64,000 bases of DNA from KBS-83 sp051025295. GTDB taxonomy: Bacteria > Acidobacteriota > Terriglobia > Terriglobales > Acidobacteriaceae. Positions 51,360-60,894 of this stretch are shown here, one piece after another. Position numbers and translations under genes: made by a program. The stretch lies in NCBI GenBank assembly GCA_051025295.1, contig JBMGJV010000003.1; one strand, 5' to 3'. The notes below the pieces were generated by a model. It saw only the letters and a program-made list of their open reading frames with translations, did no database searches and was not told where the DNA came from. Position 1 is the stretch's first letter. Each line of letters begins with the position of its first letter.

Positions 51360-52106
51360 ATGCAGGGTCTATCGCAGAAGGTGGCATTGGTCACCGGGGG
51401 CTCTCGTGGAATTGGAGCCGCTATCGTTCGGCGGCTTGCGGCAGAGGGGGCAGCCGTCGCTTTCAGTTACGTCGGCTCAAAGGAGATTGCCGAGAAACTA
51501 GCACTCAGCCTCGACGCTACAGGGAAGCGGGTCTCAGCGATCCAAGCTGATCAGGCCGATAGTGCGCAGGTCACGGAGCTTGTGCGGCGTACGCATCGTC
51601 AGTTCGGACGCCTGGATATTCTCGTCAACAATGCGGGGGTGTTTGTCACGGGATCGGTCGATGATCCCTCTGCCGACATCGATGCGTTCGACCGACAGTT
51701 CGCAATCAATGTAAAAGGTGTGGCGACGGCGGTGCGCGCCGCGGCGCCCCTCCTCTCGGACGGCGGACGCATCATCAATATCGGAACCGTCTTTGCTACC
51801 CGTGTTCCGGTCCCGGGAGTTGGAGACTATGCGGCAAGCAAAGCAGCGGTCGCTGCTTATACACGTGCGTGGGCGCGCGACCTGGGACCTCGCGGCATCA
51901 CGGTGAATGATGTGCAGCCTGGCGCCATCGCAACCGACATGAATCCCGAGACATCCGACTTTGCGCCCTACCTCAAGCAGATTGCAGCGCTCGGTCGCTA
52001 TGGACAACCGGAGGAGATCGCTTCCGCAGTAGCGTTCCTCGCAAGCTCCGACGCCAGTTACATCACTGGCACAGTCCTCAATGTCGACGGCGGTCACCTC
52101 ACCTAA
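51360..52106 (+). CDS. Short-chain dehydrogenase/reductase
   Basis: 248 residues, a typical classical SDR. The cofactor motif is TGGSRGIG near residue 12, NNAG is in DILVNNAGVF, and the catalytic Y-x3-K is in GDYAASKAAVAAYTRA. The C-terminus has PEEIASAVAFLASSDASYIT and GTVLNVDGG. It probably uses NADP(H); the substrate is unknown. ATG 51360 has AGGAGG 7 nt upstream. The operator before it suggests the same regulator as its oxidoreductase neighbours. Confidence 0.94.
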   Translation: MQGLSQKVALVTGGSRGIGAAIVRRLAAEGAAVAFSYVGSKEIAEKLALSLDATGKRVSAIQADQADSAQVTELVRRTHRQFGRLDILVNNAGVFVTGSVDDPSADIDAFDRQFAINVKGVATAVRAAAPLLSDGGRIINIGTVFATRVPVPGVGDYAASKAAVAAYTRAWARDLGPRGITVNDVQPGAIATDMNPETSDFAPYLKQIAALGRYGQPEEIASAVAFLASSDASYITGTVLNVDGGHLT

Positions 52107-52256
52107 CGCTTGATGCAAATTGGCCTCGCATCGCCACCTCTCTATCAAAGAGCACGCATGTTCAATGCCGCATGTCATCGCAGGATGATCCCTCAGAGAA
52201 GCGGCACCTTTGAGTCAAGTCATCGATGGAACATACCTCACCCAAGGCAGGGCTAG

Positions 52257-53042
52257 TTGAACCTCGCAGTGTTCGTGATCCTCGCCATCGCCTTCGCAAT
52301 GCCTTCCCCATTTGCTGCAGCGCAAGGCTGGTTTGGTACGTGGAAACTGGACCGAGCGCACAGTCATCTTCAGGGGCCAACGATCACGATAGTGCGCGTC
52401 CCAGGTGGCTACCACTTCGAATTCGGCGCCACCAGTTTCACCATCGGGGATGACGGCAAAGACTACCCGACTGTTCCGACGCGCTCCACGAGTCTGAAGC
52501 AGACCGGCGGCCGCTCATGGTTCCGCGTGCACAAGATCAATGGCCGCGAGGTGGATCACAGCACCCTCACGATCAGCCCCGATGACAAAACACTTCTGAT
52601 CCACACCACGGCTACCGACGTCGCCGGGGTGGAGCACTCCTCTGACGACAAGGAGGAACGCATCGGCGAAGGCGACGGGCTAGCGGGGACCTGGCGGAGC
52701 ACAGTGGCTGGTATCAATGTCTCTGAAGAGATCACTCTCAGTGATGCTGGGCAGGGCAGAATACGGTGGGACCTACCCAGGGAAGAGCAGTTCTACATCG
52801 CTCTGCCGAATGGGGTGGCCGTGCCGCTCCAGGGGCGACACTCTGTTCCTGGTGTCACGGTTAGCGTGTGGAAACAGTCTGCGACCGCAATGCATTGGAC
52901 TGTTTTTGTGGATGGTCGCGCCTACACGAATGGCGAAGACGTACTATCCGCGGACCGCAAGACACTGAGCGAGACGACCTGGCCGGCTGCCAACACCCAG
53001 GAAAAGCAAAGAGCGGTGTACCGGCGGGAACGGAGTTTCTAG
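52257..53042 (+). CDS. Hypothetical secreted protein
   Basis: 261 residues with a signal peptide (LAVFVILAIAFAMPSPFAAA) and a mature chain beginning QGWFGTWKLDRAHSH, the form of small beta-barrel or lipocalin-like secreted proteins in Acidobacteria. Two similar halves each begin with a GTW motif (FGTWKLD and AGTWRSTVA). No enzyme signature. It starts at TTG 52257. A TTGAGTCAA sequence at 52210-52218 may be a degenerate operator. Confidence 0.75.
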   Translation: MNLAVFVILAIAFAMPSPFAAAQGWFGTWKLDRAHSHLQGPTITIVRVPGGYHFEFGATSFTIGDDGKDYPTVPTRSTSLKQTGGRSWFRVHKINGREVDHSTLTISPDDKTLLIHTTATDVAGVEHSSDDKEERIGEGDGLAGTWRSTVAGINVSEEITLSDAGQGRIRWDLPREEQFYIALPNGVAVPLQGRHSVPGVTVSVWKQSATAMHWTVFVDGRAYTNGEDVLSADRKTLSETTWPAANTQEKQRAVYRRERSF

Positions 53043-53132
53043 ACCCGCCGGCTAGCTTGTGAGTTTCCGGGCATTTTCACCTTCCGCTGTCACTTGTGAG
53101 ACAGATCCCACTCGTTCTCGCCTTCCGGATGG

Positions 53133-53150
53133 TATCTTGATGCAAAGATA
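53133..53150. promoter_or_regulatory. Degenerate member of the CTTGA palindrome family
   Basis: TATCTTGATGCAAAGATA, arms TATCTT/AAGATA around six bases, 33 bp upstream of the histidine-kinase start. Confidence 0.45.
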
Positions 53151-53183
53151 TTGCGCCATCGGCTCGCGAGGGGTGGATCGATC

Positions 53184-56100
53184 ATGTTTCCGCGCAGACA
53201 CAAGGCGCCCAGAGCGAACGAGCCGCGTCTCTGCAAGTCCCTGGCAGCAATCCTCATAAACTGGCCAAAGTCAGTCGTACACAGCTTCGGTGTCGCACTC
53301 AGGCTTCGCAGGTTGGGGACACTTTTCGCTCTGGTTGTGATCGGCTGCGTCCTGTTCTTCTGCACATTCAACGTGAGTGCGTCGCAGGGCTTGCATCTGG
53401 ACGAGTTGGACCGCCGGAGCTGGACGGCTGCGGATGGTGCGCCACTCCACCTGTACAAGCTCGTCGAGGATCGCGATGGATTTTTGTGGATGGTGTCGGT
53501 CTACGGCCTGTACAAGTTCGATGGATTCCGTTTCTCTGAAGTACGTCTGCCGTCCGATCTGGATCCGACTGGAATTGGCAGTCTGAAGTTAACTGCTGAC
53601 GGTACGATCTGGACCGCATCCAATCTTGGAACTTTCCTCAGCATCGAGCACGGCAGGGTCACCTCACACCTGAAAGATGAAGGAATACCCTCCGTAGCCA
53701 GTTTCGGTGGAATTTCGGAATTTCCTGCGGGCAGCATTTGGGTCGTCTGCAATCACCGCTTGCTGCAGTTCCGATCAGGCAAGTGGTATGACGAGACGCG
53801 CACGAGCGGTTTACCGGGAGAGCCCGTCACCACCTTCTCCGACCTTTCTGGTATGCAGTGGGTGGTGACCAGCAGAGCGGTCGTGTCTCGAAGTCCGGGA
53901 GAGTCGCGGTTCCACGCCACAAACCTGTCATGGTCAGCAAATCTCAAGATGCCACAAGCGATCGCAGAGAACGCAAAGGGTGATCTGTGGATTGATTCGG
54001 TCTCGCCTGGCGAGGCAAAGTCGATCGTGCGCCAGATCAAGGCTGGCAATGCAATTGTGCCGCATGGGAATTCGTTCTCATTCCCGTATATCGTCTACGA
54101 CATCAATTTCGACCACTCCGGAGCACTATGGATTGCTGGATCGGGTGTCACACGTATTACAAATCCCGGCGGGCAGGGTTCCGCGAAACCTGTTCTTGAG
54201 CATCTCGGCGGCTCACAAGCCGGAATATCGGTTGAGGCGCATGGGATAGCCATCGACACGGATGGTGACGTCTGGATCACCTCGAAAGCGGGAATCGAAC
54301 GTTTCCGGACACCTGTTCTTGTTGGTAGCACGGAGGCCATGGATGCTGCGAGCTACCCGGATGTCGCGCAAGGGAGTAACGGCGACGTCTTCCTCGGAGT
54401 ACGCAATCGGCCGATCCTGAAAGGACATGGTGGGAAACTTACGCCAGTTGGGAAAGTGATCAAAAATGGCGTCTTTTGTCTCTTCGTGGATCGATCGGGA
54501 ACGCTATGGTTCCACGATCGCCAGTCTCTCTGGCGTGAAACGAAGGATGACCTGACCAGGGTAGCTATTCCGCAAGGACTCGATTTGTATCACCTGCGGA
54601 AGATCTTGCAGTCGCCAGAAGGGCTCCCCCTCTTCATTTTCCGAGAGCAAGGAACGTGGACATTCACGGACGGAAAATGGAATAGAGTGCAGTCGCTCGA
54701 GCGGAGCGGGGCTCCTATCGCAACAGCTATCGTCGATCACAAAGGAGACCTCTGGGCTGGCTATACATCCGGAGCGGTTGTAGAGTTCACGAGCCGCGGA
54801 CCGCGCAGCTATCTGTCGCCCGCTTCTCAGGATCTCGGTTACATCTACGGCATCTTCGACACCACTTGCGGGACGTTGGTGACCGACAAGAACTCGATCG
54901 CGATCGCGCGGGATGGTCGACTGAGGCGGTTACACTTTGCGGATGACTTACCGGTCCGGGGCATTTCCGGCATCGTGCAGTCAGCCGACGGAGCCTACTG
55001 GCTCAACGGATCCGATGGCGTCGTCAGAATTTCTGCTCAGGAGTTCATCACCGGAGCAAAAGATCCGAAAAAGTCGCGAATCCATGGCAGCCTCTTCAGG
55101 GAGACGCATGTGCGCGGGCCTGCTCCCGTGACATTTGACATGCCGACTGCAGCCCGCGATGCCACTGGGCGGCTCTGGTTCAACACATCAGACACCATCG
55201 CCTCGGTCGACCCGGCCGCATTGAAAGCCGAGAAAGAACCTCCGATTTTGAGTGTGTCGGCCGTGGTAGCGGACGGTCAGAAGCTCCAGCTGGACCAATC
55301 GATTCCAGCAGGAACCAACACCGTCCGTATCCAGTACTTCGGCAGCAATCTGACGGCGCCAGAGAAGGTGAGGTACCGCTACAGGCTGACCGGGGTCGAC
55401 CGGGATTGGCAAGATGTGGCGGACCGAACCGAAGCGGTCTACACCCAGTTGCGGCCGGGCCGACACAAGTTCGAGGTCTTGGCGACGAGTGACGAGGGTA
55501 TCTGGACAGCACCTGTTACAGAAACCATTCTCGTCTTGCCCCTGTTCTATCAAACGAACTGGTTCCGCATACTCGTTGCGCTCTTGTGTTGCGTCGTGGT
55601 CGCTTGTCTCTATCACCTTCGCATCCGGCATATCAAGATGAGACTGCGTCAGCTTGCGGAAGAGCGGGCAGACGAACGCGTGAGCATCGCACGGGATCTG
55701 CACGACACGCTGCTCCAGGGTGTGCAAGGCCTCATGCTCAGCTTTCACGTTGCCGTGCAGGAGGTACGCACCGAGGGAACCGCGCGGCAGATGCTCGAGC
55801 AGGCATTGGACAAGGCGGAACGGATCATTATCGAGGGCAGAGATCGCGTCAGCAAACTTCGCTCCGATAACCTCAGAGAGGTCAGTCTTCCGGATGCACT
55901 GCAAGCGCTGGGGTCGGAACTGAACGAGCCACCGACTGCCGCTTTTCACCTGACTGTGGTTGAGCGGGAGCGGCAAATCTACCCGCCCGTCAAAGAGGAG
56001 TTCTTTTGCATCGCGCGTGAAGCGATTACAAATTCTTTTCGCCATTCGCGAGCACGGGAGATTGTGATTGAACTCGCGTACGAGACGCGAAGGCTCACGA

Positions 56101-56339
56101 TGACCTGCCGGGACGACGGATGTGGATTTGACCCGTGCGGCATCCGGGAGCTGCCCCGCAGCGATCACTACGGCGTGGTCGGCATGCAGGAGAGGGCAAA
56201 GAAAATCGGTGCGTCTTTCGAGTGCGACAGTTCTCCCGGCCATGGTACGAAGGTCGTGATCTCTGTCCCTGGCCGGTTGGCGTATCTGCGGGTGCGGTCA
56301 CGGTTTCCATGGCTTCTCGTCGTCTCAAAAGAGGTCTAG
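53184..56339 (+). CDS. Sensor histidine kinase with two-component propeller and Y_Y_Y domain
   Basis: 1051 residues. An N-terminal membrane helix (LFALVVIGCVLFFCTFNVSA) precedes about fourteen propeller repeats of the Reg_prop type (LVEDRDGFLWMVSVYGLYKF is the first). A Y_Y_Y domain follows (RIQYFGSNLTAPEKVRYRYR), then a second membrane helix (ILVALLCCVVVACLYHLRI), HisKA_3 with phospho-acceptor H840 (ARDLHDTLLQG), and a HATPase (REAITNSFRHS, CRDDGCGFD, GVVGMQERAKKIGASFE). It senses an extracytoplasmic signal and phosphorylates the NarL-type regulator 168 bp downstream. ATG 53184 is preferred to 53151. Confidence 0.94.
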   Translation: MFPRRHKAPRANEPRLCKSLAAILINWPKSVVHSFGVALRLRRLGTLFALVVIGCVLFFCTFNVSASQGLHLDELDRRSWTAADGAPLHLYKLVEDRDGFLWMVSVYGLYKFDGFRFSEVRLPSDLDPTGIGSLKLTADGTIWTASNLGTFLSIEHGRVTSHLKDEGIPSVASFGGISEFPAGSIWVVCNHRLLQFRSGKWYDETRTSGLPGEPVTTFSDLSGMQWVVTSRAVVSRSPGESRFHATNLSWSANLKMPQAIAENAKGDLWIDSVSPGEAKSIVRQIKAGNAIVPHGNSFSFPYIVYDINFDHSGALWIAGSGVTRITNPGGQGSAKPVLEHLGGSQAGISVEAHGIAIDTDGDVWITSKAGIERFRTPVLVGSTEAMDAASYPDVAQGSNGDVFLGVRNRPILKGHGGKLTPVGKVIKNGVFCLFVDRSGTLWFHDRQSLWRETKDDLTRVAIPQGLDLYHLRKILQSPEGLPLFIFREQGTWTFTDGKWNRVQSLERSGAPIATAIVDHKGDLWAGYTSGAVVEFTSRGPRSYLSPASQDLGYIYGIFDTTCGTLVTDKNSIAIARDGRLRRLHFADDLPVRGISGIVQSADGAYWLNGSDGVVRISAQEFITGAKDPKKSRIHGSLFRETHVRGPAPVTFDMPTAARDATGRLWFNTSDTIASVDPAALKAEKEPPILSVSAVVADGQKLQLDQSIPAGTNTVRIQYFGSNLTAPEKVRYRYRLTGVDRDWQDVADRTEAVYTQLRPGRHKFEVLATSDEGIWTAPVTETILVLPLFYQTNWFRILVALLCCVVVACLYHLRIRHIKMRLRQLAEERADERVSIARDLHDTLLQGVQGLMLSFHVAVQEVRTEGTARQMLEQALDKAERIIIEGRDRVSKLRSDNLREVSLPDALQALGSELNEPPTAAFHLTVVERERQIYPPVKEEFFCIAREAITNSFRHSRAREIVIELAYETRRLTMTCRDDGCGFDPCGIRELPRSDHYGVVGMQERAKKIGASFECDSSPGHGTKVVISVPGRLAYLRVRSRFPWLLVVSKEV

Positions 56340-56506
56340 CACTCGCGCCTGTTCAAGAACGGGTGCAGAGGCTGCTCCAACCGCTGCTAGGCCACAGAAC
56401 TCATTGCTGCTTCGCGCGCAGGCGCGTCGAGCCCCCCAAAAGTAGGGCGTCTTTCCCTAGGAACCGTGAAACCATGGTCCTGCTGGTCGCTAACGGGCGA
56501 TTGGTC

Positions 56507-57142
56507 ATGGTCATGATCCAGGCGAAAAAAATCCGGATTGCTGTCGTCGATGATCACCCGGTGCTTCGCGAAGGGCTTGTCTCGATGATCAACAGCCAGA
56601 GCGATCTGTTGATTGTCGGCGAGGCTGCAACCGGCCAGGCCGGCATCACGCTCTACGTGCAGCACCATCCAGATATTCTGCTCCTGGATCTCAAACTGCC
56701 GGATCTGAGCGGTATTGACGTGGTCACGGCCGTTCGCGAGTCTGACCCTGACGCGAAAATCATTATCCTCACAACCTATCTCGCAGACGCACAGGTACTG
56801 CGAGCCCTCAAAGCTGGCGTTCGCGGATATCTGCTGAAGGCGACTCTGCGGCGAGATCTCCTGAGTACCGTACGAGCCGTTTACAACGGCCAGCGCCGTC
56901 TCCCTCCGGAAGTCGCTTCGGAGCTTGCGACCCACGCCATGGATGATGCGCTCACTCCCAGGGAGATAGAGATCTTGCGACACGCACTTGCAGGCTGCTC
57001 AAACAGGATCATCGGCGAACGCCTCTCCATCAGCGAAGACACCGTCAAGGGGCACATGCGCAACATCTTCTCGAAGCTCGATGCCAACGATCGGACTCAT
57101 GCGGTCACCATCGCGTTGAAGCGCGGGATCATCGAGCTGTAG
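56507..57142 (+). CDS. NarL/FixJ-family response regulator
   Basis: 211 residues. Receiver domain: IRIAVVDDHPVLREGLVSMI, phosphorylation site D61 in ILLLDLKLPDLSG, and conserved T/K in ILTTYLADAQ and YLLKA. The LuxR-type helix-turn-helix is LTPREIEILRHALAGCSNRI followed by SEDTVKGHMRNIFSKL. It is the cognate partner of the upstream kinase. ATG 56507, 56513 and 56474 are all possible starts. Confidence 0.93.
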   Translation: MVMIQAKKIRIAVVDDHPVLREGLVSMINSQSDLLIVGEAATGQAGITLYVQHHPDILLLDLKLPDLSGIDVVTAVRESDPDAKIIILTTYLADAQVLRALKAGVRGYLLKATLRRDLLSTVRAVYNGQRRLPPEVASELATHAMDDALTPREIEILRHALAGCSNRIIGERLSISEDTVKGHMRNIFSKLDANDRTHAVTIALKRGIIEL

Positions 57143-57335
57143 AAGAGTGACACCGCAACAGCACTCTCCGGCTGCTTCTGCCCCCTCCGAATAGGGGGCC
57201 TTCTTTCGCTCCGAAGGTGAGTTGGGATCGTGCTGCGGACTGAGTAGCCTCACAGCAGTAACAGCCCGCTGAAGCTTTCATTGGTTTCTCGCGGCATGCA
57301 GTTCAGTCCGGCGCTTGATGAGTCCAGGAGCGGTG

Positions 57336-59111
57336 ATGATGCACCCAATCGAACAGATCAGTGACGGCGAAGCTACTCATGTGTACGCCAAACGCGGCAG
57401 AGTGCGCGTTGCCAGAGGGAAGAATGATAGGCACGCCTATCTGGACCATCGCTCAGACCTTGTCGCCTATCCGTGTCTCGAATCTCACCAGATTGCAGAT
57501 GCAGCAGAATTCGGCGATGCCTGTTCCTTCCGCAAAGGAGAGCACCTGGTGCGAACGGGCGAAAATCCGTTCAACTGCTTCGTTCTCCTCTCGGGCAGTG
57601 CGTGCGTGCTTGATTTCACGGCTGGCACGCGCCGCGTCTTCACACGCTATGGTGCTGGATATTTCACAGGAGACGTCCACTTATTCACCGGCAGAAGGGC
57701 GCTCATCACCATTGAGGCGGAGACGGACATCGAAGCAATCCGGCTGACCCCGCAGAAGCTTCGGGAAATCTTCACCAGCAGGCCGTTATTAGGCGAAATC
57801 CTGTGGAAGGCCTTCCAGCGTCGTCGTGAGCTCCTGTCCTCCTCTCATTTTCGCGGCCTGACTGTGTTCGGTGCCCGCGAGGACAGTGTCACGCATGAGC
57901 TTGTCGAGATGCTTTCACGGAACATGGTGCCTCACGAGTGGCTCGATGTGTCTATGCCAGAGAACGAAGCGCGCCTCGTGGCGTGTGGATTGAGGAAGGG
58001 ACATTGTCCGGCAGTAGTGCATGGCAGTGAGGTTCTGTTCGAGCGGCCGACTCGTGTGCAGGTCTCTGAGTACCTCGGACTCCGGCGCAAGGTCTCTGGC
58101 AGACACTACGACGTCGCTATCTTGGGCGCCGGACCATCTGGACTGGGAGCAGCTGTGAATGCGGCTGCGGAGGGACTATCGACGCTGGTGCTGGATACGG
58201 TCGGGCCCGGCGGCCAGGCAGGAGCAAGCTCCCAGATCGAAAACTATGCCGGCTTCCCGGCGGGCGTGAGCGGTAGGGAACTCGCGAATCTCACCTACAT
58301 GCAGGCCCTCAAATTCGGTGCGGAGTTTGTGTCTGCCGCCACGGTGCAGGCACTTGAACGCCGGCCGGACGGCACTTATGCAGTGAAGACTCGGGAGGGA
58401 GATTCAGTGTCGGCTGGCGCGGTGATCCTCGCGTTCGGAGTGTCGTATCGCTTGCTTGCCGTGGAAGGCGTCAGCTCTCACTATGGTGCTGGCGTCTACT
58501 ACAGCGCGACGATGATTGAGGCCTTACGCTGCAAGGGCGGCCATGTCCACATCGTGGGTGCGGGCAACTCAGCCGGACAGGCGGCCATGTTTCTCTCGCA
58601 GCATGTATCGCGCGTCACCTTGATCGTCCGGTCTTCAGACCTGCGCAACAGCATGTCGGACTACCTGGTTCGGCGGCTGCTTGCCAATACGAAAGTAGAC
58701 GTTCTGTACAGGACACAGGTGACCTCAGTGGAGGCGGATAGCTATCTCAGAGCCGTGTCGGTGACGCATGCCGATGGTTCGCAGTCGCGCTTCGCGTCAT
58801 CGGGACTCTTTGTGTTCACCGGAGCAGAGCCCCGCACTGCTTCTCTTTCCCCCCAGCTTGCGACCGACGCAAAGGGATTCGTCCTGAGCGGAGCCGCCGT
58901 CTCGAAGCTGCCCGGCTGGAGAGAGACACGCTGCCCACTCCCACTGGAAACGTCATTGCCCGGCGTCTTCGCTGCTGGCGACTGCAGGAGCGGCAGCGCG
59001 AAGCGTGTTTCTTCGGCCATCGCGGATGGTGCACTGGCCGTCGCCAGCATTCACGAGCATCTTGCTCGATCTCGTCAGCCGGGCTCATGGTTGCCGCCGA
59101 TGGCGGGATAA
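57336..59111 (+). CDS. cNMP-binding / glutaredoxin-like / thioredoxin-reductase-like fusion
   Basis: 591 residues in three parts. Residues about 40-160 form a cyclic-nucleotide-binding fold (FRKGEHLVRTGENPFNCFVL, FTGDVHLFTGRRALITIEAE). About 170-250 is a glutaredoxin-like segment with GAREDSVTHELVEMLSRN where CxxC would stand. From about 258 there is a TrxR-type flavoprotein: FAD motif VAILGAGPSGLGAAVNAAAE, NAD(P) motif VHIVGAGNSAGQAA, and a C-terminal FAD site GVFAAGDCRSG. The usual redox CATC is S390-A-T-M393, so it cannot be a classical thioredoxin reductase. ATG 57336 follows AGGAG. Confidence 0.9.
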   Translation: MMHPIEQISDGEATHVYAKRGRVRVARGKNDRHAYLDHRSDLVAYPCLESHQIADAAEFGDACSFRKGEHLVRTGENPFNCFVLLSGSACVLDFTAGTRRVFTRYGAGYFTGDVHLFTGRRALITIEAETDIEAIRLTPQKLREIFTSRPLLGEILWKAFQRRRELLSSSHFRGLTVFGAREDSVTHELVEMLSRNMVPHEWLDVSMPENEARLVACGLRKGHCPAVVHGSEVLFERPTRVQVSEYLGLRRKVSGRHYDVAILGAGPSGLGAAVNAAAEGLSTLVLDTVGPGGQAGASSQIENYAGFPAGVSGRELANLTYMQALKFGAEFVSAATVQALERRPDGTYAVKTREGDSVSAGAVILAFGVSYRLLAVEGVSSHYGAGVYYSATMIEALRCKGGHVHIVGAGNSAGQAAMFLSQHVSRVTLIVRSSDLRNSMSDYLVRRLLANTKVDVLYRTQVTSVEADSYLRAVSVTHADGSQSRFASSGLFVFTGAEPRTASLSPQLATDAKGFVLSGAAVSKLPGWRETRCPLPLETSLPGVFAAGDCRSGSAKRVSSAIADGALAVASIHEHLARSRQPGSWLPPMAG

Positions 59112-59385
59112 TCGCGTCGGGCCGTCGACTGCGTCCATGCGCTGCATATCTGCGGATCGATGAGAAATGGTGCGGAGGTGGGGTGCATGTGGTGCGATCC
59201 ACGTGGCTGAATGCAAGCAACTCGCGTCGCCGATTGCGGCCCAGTCATCGCCGCGGCCGCAAGATGACGAATCTCAATTTGCGACAGAATGCATTAGCGC
59301 TCCATCCGTTCAGTAGCTTCGTTGAAGCAGGGGAATGATCTGCCTCGAGCCTTTGTTCGAGTCAGTGGCCGCTACAGACCGACGC

Positions 59386-60294
59386 TCATACAAGCAGAAG
59401 AATTTTGCCGTTCACGCCCTTCTGCAGTTCGATCTGCCCCTGGGCAGCCTCTCTCAGTGCCAGCTTGCGCACGATCGGAATGATGAGTTTTCCTGACTTC
59501 ACCGCCAATGCCATAGTGACAATGGTTTTCGCATCCGACTTCGCATACACCTCGACCTTGCGGACGTTCGGGCGCGTCGCGGCATTCGCTGGCTGTCCGA
59601 GAACAGACGCAAAGACGCCGCCATCCTTCACCACTCCCAGCAGGCTCTCCGCAGTCTTGTGCCCAACCGTATCGGCTACGGCATCCACCGGTTTCAACTT
59701 GGCCATCGCGCTCTCATCATCCAGCGCGAGGACTTCATTCGCGCCGAAATTGGTCGGATCGCCCAGGTGACGCTTCAGCACTCCGGCGATGACATGCGCG
59801 CCCCGCTGCTTCGCGGCATATACAGCGCTGCGTCCCACGTTTCCCGCCGCTCCGGAGACAAGCACCCGCTGTCCAGAGGATGCGCCCGTACCGAGAGAGA
59901 TCAGCTGTTCCCCCGTCGTCGTCACCAGCGGCAGGGCAGCGATCTCCTGCAGGTCCATGCCATCGGGAACTTTGGCGAGGTCCGAAGCCTTCACCACGCA
60001 GAGCTCTGCATACGTTCTGTTCGTCATGGCGAACACCTTCTCGCCCGCGTTGAACCCGTTGACGCCGTCGCCCACCTTCTCCACGACGCCCGCTACATCG
60101 ATGCCGAGAATGGCCGGGAACTCAAGCGAAATCATCGACTGCACCTGGCCGGAGCGGATCATCACGTCGAATGGATTGATGCTGACCGCGGCCACGCGCA
60201 CCAGCACCTCGCCCGGTCCGGGAACGGGATCGGCAAAGTCGCTGTAACTAAGCTCTTCGGGGCCACCATACTTGTGCAAGAGAACTGCTTTCAT
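59386..60294 (-). CDS. NADP-dependent quinone-oxidoreductase-like protein
   Basis: 302 residues, same family and architecture as 50316-51224: KAVLLHKYGGPEELSYSDFA, GEVLVRVAAVSINPFDVMIR, nucleotide-binding GQRVLVSGAAGNVGRSAVYA, and the C-terminus GVNGKILLLV. ATG 60294 has GAGGAG 6 nt upstream. A perfect GCCTTGACGTCAAGGC palindrome lies about 95 bp upstream. It probably detoxifies quinones or reactive aldehydes. Confidence 0.92.
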   Translation of the reverse strand: MKAVLLHKYGGPEELSYSDFADPVPGPGEVLVRVAAVSINPFDVMIRSGQVQSMISLEFPAILGIDVAGVVEKVGDGVNGFNAGEKVFAMTNRTYAELCVVKASDLAKVPDGMDLQEIAALPLVTTTGEQLISLGTGASSGQRVLVSGAAGNVGRSAVYAAKQRGAHVIAGVLKRHLGDPTNFGANEVLALDDESAMAKLKPVDAVADTVGHKTAESLLGVVKDGGVFASVLGQPANAATRPNVRKVEVYAKSDAKTIVTMALAVKSGKLIIPIVRKLALREAAQGQIELQKGVNGKILLLV

Positions 60295-60388
60295 AACTCG
60301 CTCCTCGCTCGACCCGCATCTCTTTCCATGCGCCAGGCCATGGCTTATATCCTCAGCCCAAAGCACCAGCCCAAGATAGGCGCAGGAA

Positions 60389-60404
60389 GCCTTGACGTCA
60401 AGGC
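60389..60404. promoter_or_regulatory. CTTGANNTCAAG operator, copy 4 (16-bp perfect palindrome)
   Basis: GCCTTGACGTCAAGGC, perfectly symmetric, between the divergent oxidoreductase (60294) and UBP zinc-finger (60458) genes. Confidence 0.82.
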
Positions 60405-60457
60405 TAAGGCGTTAGATCATCAGTGGACTGGATAGAGCAACGAAAGGGTGCATAGCG

Positions 60458-60808
60458 ATGAACAAGGATCAGAAGGGGATCAATCCCGCCGTCAAACCGA
60501 GCGGCGATGGTTGCGTGGAATGTCTGCAGACAGAAGGCTGGTGGTTGCACCTGCGCCGCTGTGCGGAGTGTGGCCATGTTGGCTGCTGCGATTCTTCGCC
60601 AAGCCAGCACGCGTCGAAACATGCCAAGGCCGAAGGACATCCTATCGCCGCAAGCTTTGAGCCGGGCGAGGACTGGTTTTACGACTACGAGCGGAAACAC
60701 ATGATGGCAGGTGTTGAATTGGCTCCGCCTCATGCCCATCCCACGCACCAGCCTGCACCCGGGCCTGCCGGCAAGGTTCCGCGCGACTGGCAGTCTCTGC
60801 TCAACTAA
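60458..60808 (+). CDS. UBP-type zinc-finger protein
   Basis: 116 residues. The ZnF_UBP ligand pattern is clear: CVEC, CAECGHVGCC, then H-x3-H-x6-H in QHASKHAKAEGHPIAAS. In eukaryotes the fold binds the C-terminal tail of ubiquitin; in bacteria its ligand is unknown. A C-terminal tail follows (EDWFYDYERKHMM then a histidine/proline-rich stretch). Similar genes commonly accompany cNMP-TrxR fusion genes, as here, which suggests a shared redox pathway. Confidence 0.9.
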   Translation: MNKDQKGINPAVKPSGDGCVECLQTEGWWLHLRRCAECGHVGCCDSSPSQHASKHAKAEGHPIAASFEPGEDWFYDYERKHMMAGVELAPPHAHPTHQPAPGPAGKVPRDWQSLLN

Positions 60809-60894
60809 CCCGGTTCACTTCGGCCAGCTGCGAGATTGGACGGGCCTTTCAACCGGCCGGCGCGTCGCTCACCAGGCTGTCTTGGAGATCCACA

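Noticed and set aside
59087..59338. 83-codon plus-strand frame after the fusion flavoprotein
   Set aside because: It overlaps the end of that gene, is arginine-rich and has no ribosome-binding site.
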